This document shows positions 33,780-44,951 of a DNA stretch of 64,000 nt, in pieces. How positions within the stretch are numbered: the first letter of the stretch is position 1; the number at the start of each line of letters is the position of its first letter. Location of the stretch: contig JABCPU010000151.1 in NCBI GenBank assembly GCA_016800925.1, positions 87,762 through 151,761 on the forward strand, written 5' to 3'. The position numbers and the translations under genes were made by a program. The notes beneath the pieces were generated by a model. The model did not search any database and was not told where the DNA came from. It saw only the letters and a program-made list of their open reading frames with translations. Source of the DNA: Suillus spraguei. Taxonomy: Eukaryota > Basidiomycota > Agaricomycetes > Boletales > Suillaceae.

Positions 33780-36700
33780 TGATGGATGACGCCGACAACA
33801 CACACCAAGAACGCGAAGACTTGAAAATCTGGCAGCAAAACCTTCGGAAATCCAACAACGCATGGGAGCACATGCTGAAAAACTTAAACCCGCACGTATA
33901 CGATATAGCGTGCATCCAAGAACCATATCTCAACCCCGTGAATCTTGCTAACGCCTCCAATCTAAGACAGTTCTGGGACGTAATCTACCCAACGGACCAC
34001 CACGCAAACCCAGGACGATCACAGACGATAATCCTAGTCAACAAGAGACTATCGAAAAACAATTGGCACATTATACCACTCAAGTCAGCGAATGCTATGG
34101 CGATAGAGCTAACGGGGGCTTTCGGCAAGGTGCGTATCTACAACATATATAACCCCTGCGATAGCGATAGCACACTCCACTTCATGGAGAGGCACATGGT
34201 GTCTGAACGAAACTCCCAGAGACATCGCACGCAGCAGCGAATCGCTCAAGGCGACAACACTGTATATAATGAACATATAATCTGGCTAGGCGATTTCAAT
34301 CGCCACCACCCAATGTGGGAAATGCAACATAATGTACATCTCTTCACCGCGGCGAACTTAGACGCCGCGGGAGTACTGATAAACCTTCTATCACTATATA
34401 ACTTAGTCCAGGTTCTCCCCCCAAACATAGCCACTCTAGAGGCATCAAACACCAAAAACTTAACGCGCCCAGACAATGTATTTTGTTCAGCAGATCTTGA
34501 GCACTCGTTCACACAGTGCAGTGTAGAGTACCAGCTATGCCCAGTAGTAACTGACCATTTCCCCATAATTAGTACCATCAACCTCCAACCAGAACGAATT
34601 GAAACCAGCCCCAAGCGCAACTTCAGAGACACGGACTGGGAAGAGTTCCGGGAGGTCCTTGAAACTAAACTAGACGACATCCCACAGGCAACGGAAATCA
34701 AGACACGAGAACAGTTCGACGAGGCATTCAAGGCACTCACAACAAGCATCGCCGAAACAGTAGAGAAGTGCGTACCGAAGACCAAACCATCCCCGTACGC
34801 GAAGAGATGGTGGTCGAAGGAACTGGACACCGAACGAAAAGCAACACACAAACTAGGAAGGATATCAAGAAAGAAATTAGCGAGACGAAACGACCCAGTG
34901 CACGAGGAATATAGAATCGCACGAAACCGATTCTCAGAAAGTATCAAGCGAGCGAAGACAAACCATTGGACAGAATGGTTAGAGGAACTGACATTTACAG
35001 GAGTATGGACCTTTCATAGATACGTAGCAGGCGACCCTTCCGACCAGATACACACAAGGATCAAAACCCTCCAAGACCCGAGGGCAAACAATCAGGACAA
35101 CACGACGCAAGATAACACCCGAAAGAGCGAGCTACTTTACGAGGTATTCTTCAGAACGCCGCCAGACGATGACCAAGTGAACCCGGACTTCGACTACGAC
35201 CCTCCAATATGTGAATTCAGACCAATCACGAACCAGCAAGTACACAGAGCAATCGCGAAACTATCACCGTTCAAAGCCCCAGGACCCAATGGGATAAGCA
35301 ACGTAGTATTCATGAAATGCGCTGACCTTCTTGTACCATTCATGGCACCAATATACAGAGCTACGTTCACCCTCGAAGTGTACCCGAACGAATGGAAATG
35401 TTCCTTGACGATCGTACTCAGGAAGCCAGGAAGGCCAGACTACAGTGTCCCGAAGGCATATAGACCGATAACGCTATTAGACACGATGGCTAAGATCCTT
35501 TCATCATGTGTTGCCGACGATCTAACATATATTGCAGAAGAACACCATCTATTACCCCCAACCCACTTCGGCGGTCGACCGGGACGATCAACGGTAGACT
35601 CCCTCCACCTGCTAACTAAGTTCATAACAGATTCCTGGGCGTCGAAAACAAACAACCACGTTTCCCTACTCTTCCTTGACGTAAAGGCGGCCTTCCCGAG
35701 CGTGGTAGCAAGCAAGCTACTACACAACCTCAGAAAAGCAAGAATACCAAAGGAATATGTAGATTGGTACAAACGAAGACAGGACAACAGAACGACGCAT
35801 CTCTTTTTCGACGACTACCAGTCAAACTTGTTCAATGTGTCAGATGGACTAGACCAGGGATGTCCGCTATCCCCAATGGGCTTCATCTTCTACAACGCAC
35901 CAGTCCTGCGAGTCGCAGACCCGAGACCCAGCAAAGGAGAACTGAGTCTAGGATTCATCGACGATGTAGCGCTAATAGCAAGAGGGCGCTCATACGAGGA
36001 ATCAAACGCAAAGGTCAAAAACATGATGGAAAAGCAAGGAGGTGCACTTGACTGGAGCGAGGAATACAACGCTGAGTTTGAGCTAGACAAAACCGCACTA
36101 ATTTGTCTTTCCAGGATACGAGTTCGAAGCACCGAAAACCCCAACAAGACAGTCCCTACGCCACGAGTACCCATCACCATCCGCGATCACACAATCCAAC
36201 CTTCGAAGTCGCACAAATTTCTAGGAATCATCATCGACGAAAATCTAAACTTCAAGGAGCAGGCGGCCCACGCACTGGCCAAAGGAACGAAGTACGCGCT
36301 AGCATGTAGCTGGATGATACGTCCGACGAAGGGAATACACGGGAAACTGATGAAAAAACTGTATGAGGGAGTAATCGTCCCGAAGATGTTGTACGCCGCA
36401 GATGTGTGGTGCGCAGGTCTAGTAGAAAAGGGGAGGGGGAAAAGGGGGAAAGGGCGAGGAGCAAGAGGCTTCGCCTCGCAGATGGCGCGAGTGCAGAGAA
36501 TGGCAACCATATCAATTGCGGGAGGACTAAGATCAAGTCCCACAGACATGCTAGACGCGCACGCTAATGTACTACCTTTTCAGCAGACTCTTCGAAAAGC
36601 GTGCTACAGAGCCACGCTCAGAATGGCGACACTCCCACAGAAACATCCACTAGCCAAGGGAATCAAGAACGCATACGATTACGGCAAAGAGAGAGATTTT

Positions 36701-37849
36701 AAGGGGAAAAAACGCTATCCATCCCCACTGCATAAGCTGATGTACGAATTCAGGATCAACCCATCGACGGTGGAAAAGATAGACCCAGTCAGACACTACC
36801 CCAAGTGGGAGCCGGATGTAGACATCCACATAGCGGAGAAGGCCGAGACAGCAAAGATAGAAGACGGACTCGCCGATGAAAACCTAAGGGCGTACTCAGA
36901 CGGGTCAATGGTGGATGGGGGAGTTGGAGGAGCAGCAGTGGTCATGAGAGGCAACGAAGTGATAGGAAGCAAGAGGTTTCACTTGGGGAGCGACCGCGAG
37001 CATACGGTCTATGAAGCAGAGCTGGTGGGGATGATATTAGCAGTACAACTGCTGAAGGAGACGGGAGGAAGAAGGGGCACCATATCCCTAGGCGTCGACA
37101 ATCAGGCAGCGATAAGAGCAACCGAAGCTTTCCGCTCACAGCCAGGACACTACCTCATGGACCAATTCCACGATGATCTTAGAAGACTCATCCCTGAGCA
37201 CGACGAAAGAAAACTCAAAGTCAGATGGACGCCAGGCCATGTAGGGATACCAGGGAATGAAGAGGCAGACACTCACGCGAAACGCGCCGCACGAGGCGAA
37301 TCATCAGACACACGAGCCCAGCCAAAGTCGCTCCTAACCGAGGAAGGAGAACTCAGAATCCTACCAAGGAGCAAAGCGGCACTAAGACAACACTTCTACG
37401 CAAAGATCAAAAAAGAGGCCACCACCATCATGGAGAACTCACCGCGCTACACACTGCTCAAATCAGTCGACACGTCAGCACCATCAAAGAAGTTTGCAAA
37501 GAAGATAGAGAAGCTACCGAGACGTCACAGCTCACTGATGTTTCAACTCCGCACGGGACATATAGCGCTCAACAAACACCTCAAACGAATAGCGAAATCC
37601 CCAACGGCGCGTTGCCCAGCATGCGAAAACCATGACGAAACGGTACACCACTTCATCCTAGTCTGCCCAGCATACGTGAACCAGAGAGAACAAATGAGGA
37701 AAGAAGTCGGAGCAAGACAATGCAAAATCGAGTACCTGCTGAACGAAAGCAAGGGAATGAGAGCAACGTTGACGTACATCGCGCGCACGAGAAGATTGGA
37801 ACAAACCTTCGGAGATGTAACCCCCCCAGCGGAAAAGGAGAAGGAATAG
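33752..37849 (+). CDS. LINE ORF2 polyprotein: endonuclease, reverse transcriptase, RNase H
   Basis: One open frame of 1365 codons. The AP-type endonuclease starts near residue 24 (LKIWQQNLRKSN), with IACIQEPYL (about 53) and WLGDFNRHHP (about 177). The RT follows with PITLLDTMAKI, LFLDVKAAFPSV (about 641), DQGCPLSPMGF and the catalytic box FIDDVALIA (about 734). RNase H has AYSDGSMVDGGVGGAAVV (about 1047) and RWTPGHVGIPGNEEADTHAK (about 1156). A CCHC knuckle, CPACENHDETVHHFILVC, is near residue 1287. Catalytic Asp pairs are present, so the protein could be active. It performs target-primed reverse transcription in the family. Translation probably depends on termination-reinitiation or frameshift from ORF1, because the start lies inside ORF1. 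Confidence 0.93.
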   Translation: MGPGPCRKLVMDDADNTHQEREDLKIWQQNLRKSNNAWEHMLKNLNPHVYDIACIQEPYLNPVNLANASNLRQFWDVIYPTDHHANPGRSQTIILVNKRLSKNNWHIIPLKSANAMAIELTGAFGKVRIYNIYNPCDSDSTLHFMERHMVSERNSQRHRTQQRIAQGDNTVYNEHIIWLGDFNRHHPMWEMQHNVHLFTAANLDAAGVLINLLSLYNLVQVLPPNIATLEASNTKNLTRPDNVFCSADLEHSFTQCSVEYQLCPVVTDHFPIISTINLQPERIETSPKRNFRDTDWEEFREVLETKLDDIPQATEIKTREQFDEAFKALTTSIAETVEKCVPKTKPSPYAKRWWSKELDTERKATHKLGRISRKKLARRNDPVHEEYRIARNRFSESIKRAKTNHWTEWLEELTFTGVWTFHRYVAGDPSDQIHTRIKTLQDPRANNQDNTTQDNTRKSELLYEVFFRTPPDDDQVNPDFDYDPPICEFRPITNQQVHRAIAKLSPFKAPGPNGISNVVFMKCADLLVPFMAPIYRATFTLEVYPNEWKCSLTIVLRKPGRPDYSVPKAYRPITLLDTMAKILSSCVADDLTYIAEEHHLLPPTHFGGRPGRSTVDSLHLLTKFITDSWASKTNNHVSLLFLDVKAAFPSVVASKLLHNLRKARIPKEYVDWYKRRQDNRTTHLFFDDYQSNLFNVSDGLDQGCPLSPMGFIFYNAPVLRVADPRPSKGELSLGFIDDVALIARGRSYEESNAKVKNMMEKQGGALDWSEEYNAEFELDKTALICLSRIRVRSTENPNKTVPTPRVPITIRDHTIQPSKSHKFLGIIIDENLNFKEQAAHALAKGTKYALACSWMIRPTKGIHGKLMKKLYEGVIVPKMLYAADVWCAGLVEKGRGKRGKGRGARGFASQMARVQRMATISIAGGLRSSPTDMLDAHANVLPFQQTLRKACYRATLRMATLPQKHPLAKGIKNAYDYGKERDFKGKKRYPSPLHKLMYEFRINPSTVEKIDPVRHYPKWEPDVDIHIAEKAETAKIEDGLADENLRAYSDGSMVDGGVGGAAVVMRGNEVIGSKRFHLGSDREHTVYEAELVGMILAVQLLKETGGRRGTISLGVDNQAAIRATEAFRSQPGHYLMDQFHDDLRRLIPEHDERKLKVRWTPGHVGIPGNEEADTHAKRAARGESSDTRAQPKSLLTEEGELRILPRSKAALRQHFYAKIKKEATTIMENSPRYTLLKSVDTSAPSKKFAKKIEKLPRRHSSLMFQLRTGHIALNKHLKRIAKSPTARCPACENHDETVHHFILVCPAYVNQREQMRKEVGARQCKIEYLLNESKGMRATLTYIARTRRLEQTFGDVTPPAEKEKE

Positions 37850-38107
37850 AGGAAACGCGACAACAAGTCGCACAAATCATATCAAGAGCCTGAAGAAGGC
37901 CCTAACGTCCGCGCGCAAGCCAGGACCACTGTATAGCATAGACAACCAAAAAACGGACCAAAGCATATACGAATAGATTAGATGTACAGTAGGTAGTGTC
38001 CATCATAGGGCATAGCCCCAACGGACAATAAACAAGGATCAAAAAAAAAAAAAAAAAAAAAAAAGAAAATGAGATGAAGAAGGGACGGAAGACAAAAAAA
38101 TTCTTAC

Positions 38108-39424
38108 ATCTGACAGCTGGTCCTTGGGAATGTCCTCCAGCAAAGGTACTGCCCACTTTGAGATCATGTTATCGGCACCTCCGCTAAGGATGTGCTTGCC
38201 ATCCATGGAGAAGATGACACAACACGGTGCACGAGTGTGCTTGAATATGGCAATGGTTCTTCGATCTGAAAGCCGCCAAATGCGAACATGGTAGTCGTCA
38301 GATGCAGATGCGAGAAGTGTGCCAGTAGGGTTAAGGGCAATCATCCAGACATCCCTAGTATGGCCCTTGCAGGGTTTACCGACTTGCTTCCAGGTCGATG
38401 AATCCCAGATCTGTATGATGGGTTTATATTGATCACGACGAACCGAGACGAGCTGTTTTCCATCGGGCGTCCATGCGAGTGACTGATGTAGTGCTCCACA
38501 TAACGTAGCGTGACCCTCGAACTTTGCGATGCATTCCCTTGTGCCTGAATTCCATATTTGGATACTATGGCGGGTTGCTATGGCAAGACATTCACCAGAT
38601 GGCGAATACCGAACGCATTGGATGTGTGCAACATTCCCACAGTTGATTAGATTTCCTACCTCCCATCTTTTTGTGTTCCAGAGAATCGTTGTGTTGTCCC
38701 AAGAGCCACTCGCAAGAAATGTGTTGTCTGGAGAAAAATCAAGTGACGTTATCGCGTCGGAGTGAACTTTGATGGGTTCAGTGAGAGATTTGCCGTCTCT
38801 GTTCCAGGCGATGAGTTTTCCGTCGTCATCACCGCTTGCGATAAATTGCCCATCTCTTGATATCGCAAGTCCCCGTACTTCATTGTTATGCCCCTCCATT
38901 TTCTTCAACACAACACCGTCTTCTAAGTCCCATAAACGAAGCGTCTTGTCGAATGAGGCCGTCACCATACGGCGTCTATCGGGAAAGACTGCGACTCCAA
39001 AAATAATATGTTCGTGACCTTCAAATGTTCGGGTAGCTGTTGCCATTGGAATGGTGGATTGTTCTTCTTCCGTCATTCTGCTCAAGGTGGATGGCGATGA
39101 GCACAACTTGCTAGAGAGCTTGCGGATGTCTTGATCCAAGTCTGAGAAGTCCGTGTACTGGGCCTTCCTTTTTGTGCTTCTCCACAGCCTCAACCTGCTT
39201 ATCATTAGACGCCCAGGACACGAGGCCTGAAAACTATATTGATCTACCAATCCGGGGCCAGCTTTCGTCTCTTCATCTAACTGGTCTGGTTCATCAACGA
39301 CCATCCCTCCACTGCCCACTCCATGATGGACGTACGGCCAGAGAATAAACACTACTCCTGCCAGAAAATACTCAATCCCAGGCGAATCTCCGGGTGGAAA
39401 GTCTAACACAGCAGAAACAGACAA
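38108..39424 (-). CDS. WD40-repeat N-terminal part of the WD40-TPR-HET gene
   Basis: About seven WD40 blades are readable: FEGHEHIIFGVAVFPD...LRLWD, MEGHNNEVRGLAISRD, KVHSDAITSLDFSPDN...TILW, then IQCVRYSPSG...IQIWN, FEGHATLCGALHQSLAWTPD, KGHTRDVWMIALNPTG...VRIWR and PCCVIFSMDGKHILSGG. The open frame starts at 39424, but the blades start only after MTEEEQ (ATG 39076), so the true start may be 39076 or 39205. The ORF appears to end in a run of Phe because it reads through a splice donor into the poly-T of the antisense LINE; that tail is not protein. WD40 propellers are protein-interaction platforms, in this context probably the sensor module of a nonself-recognition protein. Confidence 0.85.
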
Positions 39425-39906
39425 GCGTACATACTCCTCTACTTGTTGTCTAACCGTAGTCGTGATCGTGATCGACAGCGGTATCTACGAGCTCTTGATT
39501 TCAAGCATCGTACCATGCCCTATTGCATTCGTGTCCACGATCAGCGAGGAGGGCATAGAGAACCTGGAGCTATACACCTTTGTTACCTAACGTGTTCTGC
39601 GTGCTTACCTGACTTGCATCCACCAGTTGGTTCAACACGGTCGACAAAGAATATAGAGTCCTCCCTGGGTGCTCGGTCATTTCGATGTCGATAGAATGGA
39701 ACGCGATGAATTTCAAGTGCCCATGAAATATAATTCGGCGAGCGCTACATCAAGTCAGGAGACAACCATAAGCATTGGGTCAACTAGGTACTTGGAGACT
39801 AGTACCAGCTAGTACTGTATCGTAATCTACGATAAGATAGAGGTTTCATTACTTGTAATTGATATATGTATATAATAATATTGGGCTGTCCTGCAACTCG
39901 ACACTA
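39425..39906. promoter_or_regulatory. Upstream region of the WD40 gene and 3' flank of laccase 2
   Basis: About 480 bp. The right part should hold the 3' flank of laccase 2 and the left part the promoter of the minus-strand WD40 gene. No specific element is identified. Confidence 0.35.
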
Positions 39907-42161
39907 TCATAGTGATCCAGGGAGTGTCGGTGGTGGGTAAAGGATACTAGAAATATCAGCAGCTGCTTCATAATTAGCGAGACCCCCGCCTCCCAACTGT
40001 TCAGGTGTGAGAGCGTTATAGGCGGGACACAATTCATCCCATCCGGCTGGAAAAGTAGTTCAGTCATAAAATTTTCACATTCTTCACGGATGACCTACGT
40101 GGTGATATGTTCATCGTCGTCTGGGTTATTGAGGGACTTTCTGCCATTACCACGGCAAAACCGCTGCATATGAAGGATTAGTACATTCTTTCGCGATAAC
40201 TTTCGCATACGTACGAGTCGAGATGCCAGTTGATGTGACTGTTGGTTTAGAGTCAGCACCCTCGTGGACGGTTCGATAAAAACGGTGTCATACCAATGCA
40301 AGAACCAGGGGCCAGAGTTGTCGGTCACCCATCGTATCACCATTTGTTGGCCTTCGCTGCCAGCGCTAACAACATCCCGACGAACTGGGTTCGCGTAATT
40401 GAACGTGCTGTTGCCCGCGCTCTGTACGACACTGAAGGAATGCTAATGCTAATGTCAGTACCAGCCAAATAGACCATGCCGGCAATATCAGGGAGAACTC
40501 ACCCCGTGAAGATGGATGGGATGCTATACAAAAATAGTCAGACACAAGTAAGGATCGAATGCTGGAGTATACGTACGGGTCCACCTGGTCCAGTGGTCGA
40601 CAATGTCAACTCTACCACTTTGTTGGCCTCGAGAACGATCACGCTTACATTCGGCATCAGATCAGTAGCTTGCTGAGCTCCGCTAAGAATTTGCATTGAA
40701 ACAGGGACAGTGGGGGGGTGCGAACGAAACATTGTTGACGAAGAAGATTCCGTTGATGTTGGCAACCTGGAGGTTGAGGTTGATATCTGCCGCCCCATAT
40801 TCCGGAATCCCAGGAGCTGCGGGGTTGACCAGAGCATGCAAATTCGTCTCTTGCAATGGGTTCGTGGACGTAGTGTTGACCGTAGTGGGCTCCACCTGCT
40901 GGGCGCCTTGGTAGCGTAGGATAGCAGAGTTTGTTCCTCCCACGAATGATGCATTCGTCGTGTCAGGAAGGCTGCGTACCCAGTAGTTATTTACTGGTTG
41001 ATCTGCAGCCACAACCACAGAGTAACGTTGACCCGCAAGGATCTGGAGCTGGTCTACTACCAGAGGCTCGGTCGACTGTCCATCCGCTTCGATGACGGTC
41101 ATGCTATGGCCATCGATGGAGAACTGGAAATTGGAGTCGCACGAGATTCCGAGCAGGCGGAAGCGATACCGCTTTCCTTGCTCGACATTGATCACCGCGA
41201 GATCAGACGCGGGTCCGCCGGCATACCGACCGAGTCCATTGATGAGAGTAGAGTCGGCCTCATTGCCTATGACGTAGCGCAAGACCGTGGCCTCGGCATG
41301 ATACCTAGTGATGCTGCTTTAGTCGGGTGGACTGCCAGTATTCATAAAACTCACCAGTCGGAAAGCGTGATCACGGTGTTTGCTGGCAATGCATGATCGT
41401 CAGAGGATTAACATAAACCAATTTCTGGCTTACCATCGTCAACGTCGTACAGGTATCCCAGAGGGTCTTCGGGATCATAAATTACCATTGCTCCCCTCAG
41501 ACCATCACACTGTTCGACAGGTCAGTCCTCTATTGCGCATGCAAGGCCGGAGTGATACTTGCGTATTGAACAGAATAATGACTGTGATACCAGAAAGTGC
41601 CTGCCTGACCCTCTGCGGAAAAAGTGTGCACATAAGAGTTGTTCGGCGCGACGGGACATTGTGTGACGGAGACCGTCCCATCGGCATAGTTCGTTCTATT
41701 CTGGTAGATGCCGTGAAAGTGCTGCGGCAAACAAGATTAAAGAGTGAATCGACGTCAATGACAATTCGATGTTGCTTACGACACTGGTAACCATGTACAT
41801 CGAGGTGTCAGTGAGCTCGTTGGCTACCTCGATGGAAAAGTTGTCTCCCTATTATGCGATCAGCGCTAGCGCGACTAGGAAATCGACAGATGCTCACCTT
41901 CTGCGCCATGATCAAGGGCCCAGGGAATACACCGTTAACGAGAGTTGCCCTGTTAAACGATTAGGAGCGAGGTTTCAAATCATGGCAATAGACTCACGAG
42001 CGTTCGTAGCCAGCAGGAGAGATGACCTTATTACCTATGGTAAGTTTGGATTGAGGGCCGAGGGCACCGTTCTGAGGTAATGGATAGGACTGTGAACGAG
42101 AGACTATAGCTGCTGCATTAATCAAAGAAATAAAAGAAGCAAATAAAATTGAAGTAAACAT
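39907..42161 (-). pseudogene. Laccase (multicopper oxidase), copy 2, with a one-base frameshift
   Basis: Same length from start to stop and same exon layout as copy 1, with a signal peptide ([18 protein letters not shown]), [53 protein letters not shown] and C-terminus YPPPTLPGSL. The same GC-AG intron is conserved (about 41516-41567). A run of seven G at 40712-40718, against five G in copy 1, adds one base and shifts the frame after FFVNNVSFA. If real, the protein loses the T1 copper site. If it is a homopolymer sequencing error, the gene is a functional paralogue. The flanking DNA is duplicated too, so the pair arose as a segment. Exons are about as similar as the introns in places, suggesting a fairly recent duplication. 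Confidence 0.85.
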
Positions 42162-43723
42162 CACGAAAAAAGGGCTCTCGCAGGAGAGAAGTGAAACGAA
42201 GAAAGTGAATGTGATGAGAGGACTCATCTCTCTTGCAGCTTTTATCCTTCAGCGGTAGATAGCCTTGCGCACGATGATTACCGGCGTGTGATCACGCGGA
42301 AAACAGTCGCCCAGTCGGAACATCAACAGTATACTGCTCCAAGAATTGGCAGCGGTCGGCCGACGCGTCGAAGAATTTTGGTGTGCCACGAAAACATGAC
42401 TCAGACACCACATGAGATAACTCAGACGGCTAAAACAGCCGACAGACCCATAGTGGTGCTCATGTTAGGTTGTAAGAGTAGTCCGATGTGATTTTTCAAG
42501 TACAGGAAAGAAGGACACAGATGGTTGATAGTAATCTCTCGTCAAGCGCACCGTGCGAGAGAATCGGACTAGAGTGATGACCACGCGAAAGCTGGGCGCT
42601 GACCCGTTCATGCGTCTTGAGAGCAATCAGAGCAGATATCGATGACATTTGTGTTAAGCAACGGGTTAAACAAATGGAACCGGGGAAATTGCGGATGTTT
42701 TATTCCGGTATCTAACCAATACTGCTGTGATGCAGAAGGTTAAAAAGTGTGAGCGATGTACCTTGTCAGAGCGCGTGACCAGGCAGCGATCAAAGAGGAT
42801 ACCAGAATAGAGCATCCTGTGCCTACTGAGCCTCCATTGCTTTTCAGATACGAGCAAGAACTTGTCGTATTACAGATGTGCTGAAGTAACATCGATACTA
42901 AAGTCAGACTTAGTGCCAATAATACCTGTTTGCCTATCGCACACTTTAGGTAGACCTGAGATACTTATGACAGTCACTTCTCGTGGCTATTGCAAGAGTG
43001 CGCACACTGGCATTGGTAGACTAAGTTGCAGGGGCCCGATTAGCTCGCAACCGAAAAAACCGATGTATGTCTTGACGGAAACCTGAGGGAAAAATTGGTC
43101 GGGATAAAATTCTCGTGTTGCAAGATACCTCACGGAGTGGGACATCCAGTAAATGTTGCGCCTTCCCTTGCAAGAGAATTAGCAGTATCACTGTGCTATA
43201 TCCTTTGAAGCAAATAAGGCACTGTATTCAGAGCGGAGACTAGGATTCAATATTCAGTATTAAGTCTTGAAGAGCCATGCAATGAGTCAAAATGGGAATG
43301 GCTTTACCTAAAATGGACTCAATACGGGAAGTCGGTATGCAAAGGGATCGCCAAAAAGTTCGAAACAAGTGAATGTTGGATCGGTTGAAGAGCCGCAACA
43401 AGGCAGTATTGGGGCCTGGTTGCCACAGTAGGTGCTTATCGGGACCCTGGCGACAGCCGACTGAGCACCAAATGCTGAGATGGTGTCTCGGTACAGAGAC
43501 GTGAAAGGAGGCCCCGCGATGATTGGAATGACTGAGGCTTGTGCTAGGCCGGGGACTCGTTACAAAAAACAATCCACTCACGGCTGCCAGCTTATGGCAG
43601 TGACGCTGACTACAGAAGGAATCGCACGACCGCAGATATACAGACAGTTAAGTTATCATTAATTCTAGAAGTCGCCTGAACTGTATGGCGTTATATCTGC
43701 ACCTGTTAGTGGGGAGGGATATA
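42162..43723. other. Duplicated upstream flank of laccase 2
   Basis: Patches match 25427-26410 in the same order, so the duplication covers about 1.4 kb upstream of the laccase start. No intact gene is seen. Short ORFs are not conserved between the two copies. The likely laccase-2 promoter is in 42162-42500. Confidence 0.6.
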
Positions 43724-44612
43724 TCCAAACTGGCTTATTAGCCAAAAACCCTGATACATCATTCAGTTTAGCCATCCACTATGGCACTGCCCAGGTTGAT
43801 GTATCCTTGGTGAATCCCAGGTATACATCATTCCCAGCATATTTTCACATTTTTGGCCACCTATACCTCCCCACAATATTCTCACACTCTATAGCTCCGC
43901 ATTTTGGGCCACCTACTGTGGGAATTTCCCCACAACACCAAAAACATCGCCCATTCTGGGAATCTCCACAATATCAATTGTTCCCACACCCTCCCCACCT
44001 TACTGCAGCTTCACCACTACACACAATAAGCCCCCCCTGTATCTAAGTAGTAGTTTGGTATAAATATGTATAATATAATGTAATAGACCGCTTTTTTTTG
44101 TTTATTTGTATGTCTCCTCCTCCTCCAGGGGCCATTCAAAATAGGTTAGGGTATAGAACACTTTCGCAATTTTGCCTCTTTAACAGGAAAGTGTTCTAGG
44201 ATGTTAGACTATGTTTAAGAGTATATATGAAGAGATTCCCATCTTTATTTGACCCCCTGAAGCGCCCTACATCAATAAATATAGCATATATACAGGAAAA
44301 TACAAAATATGTTCTCATGTGTTAATTTATGGGTACAGAGCCTCTGAAACATGATTCCCATCATCTATCTAATGTTATGAATGATGTATCAGGAGCTCAG
44401 GACCATAGGATAAGACCTTGTTGTGTAGTGCATCCCCCCTCTCCTGATGGTTTACCTCCTGTGAAATTTTTTCCTGCAGGACCGAACCTCAAGGAGGGTG
44501 TGTGGTCTATTACTATGCATATTTAGAGTATATCTATTAGGTAGATACTCCAAGAAACCTATAGTATCCTTCTACAGGAGCAACAACTTGACAAATCACA
44601 TTTTTCATATGT
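43724..44612 (+). repeat. Unclassified interspersed repeat, copy 1
   Basis: Begins GATATATCCAAACTGGCTTA and ends near CAAATCACATTTTTCA. An inverted copy is split between 56973-56238 and 50495-50337 by Gypsy-2. No protein domain, LTR ends or terminal repeats are evident. It is low in CpG and A/T-rich in the middle. It could be a non-autonomous element. Confidence 0.75.
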
Positions 44613-44949
44613 TTGAAGTGCTTTACCATCTTATTCTTAGAAATATCATCCAGGCTACTGATAGACCAATAGTAATACATGTATATTTATTTCTTATGCT
44701 AAGGATCAGCCAGATATAGGGCGAAAACTTGAGATCTGATGTAAAGGAGGTATTTCTACTGATTAAAAGCCCACATGGTAATCAAGAGTGTTATCTGTGA
44801 TCAGACGCCTGGGATGCCTTTCACATATATCCATAATTATAGCCTTAAAGGTTGAGAAAGATCTATCAAGGATTGAGTGAATGACAAGCAAAATAACATA
44901 TGTGTAAATAGTGACAATTGACATCTGTTCACACAAAGTCACATTTATA
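44613..44949. other. Spacer before the Tc1 element
   Basis: About 340 bp, A/T-rich, with no recognised gene or repeat border. Confidence 0.45.
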
Positions 44950-44951
44950 TA

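Larger units (their letters stand above)
31745..38063 (+). mobile_element. Tad-like non-LTR retrotransposon (LINE), nearly full length
   Basis: 6.3 kb ending in a run of 24 A (38041-38064). It is flanked by the 14-bp duplication AGAAAATGAGATGA (31731-31744 and 38064-38077). It has a gag-like ORF1 with three zinc knuckles and a single long ORF2 with endonuclease, RT, RNase H and a terminal zinc knuckle, the layout of the fungal Tad clade. The 5' UTR of about 165 bp is C/A-rich. It inserted antisense into an intron of the WD40-TPR-HET gene. The intact ORF2 and the clean duplication suggest a recent event. Confidence 0.93.
28440..39424 (-). pseudogene. WD40-TPR-HET fusion gene, split by a LINE in an intron and carrying lesions in the TPR part
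   Basis: Read on the minus strand, a WD40 block (39424-38108) ends ...PKDQLSD at a GTAAGA donor. The next exon with matching phase, 31725-31681 (HVLREDTRKEQVADN), lies beyond the LINE. Then come a linker exon from 31640, TPR exons (31567-30130) and the HET exon (about 30077-28440). Deleting the LINE and one 14-bp duplication leaves a normal 49-bp intron. I recall Boletales proteins in which the same WD40 repeats run into AIDTTTRNACITGDLSTA-type TPR sequence, and others in which that sequence runs into HET. Lesions: a 7-bp insertion at about 31562-31572, a TGA for Trp at 30569-30571, and a one-base loss near 30348-30353. The HET exon itself is open. HET domains act in fungal nonself recognition; WD40/TPR would be the sensing parts. 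Whether any product is made is unknown. Confidence 0.7.

Noticed and set aside
34246..37880. Antisense ORFs of 60-233 codons within the LINE
   Set aside because: Shadows of the intact plus-strand ORF2; no domain similarity.
38039..38107. Poly-Phe C-terminus of the WD40 ORF
   Set aside because: It is the antisense poly-A tail of the LINE read as TTT codons after skipping a GTAAGA splice donor.
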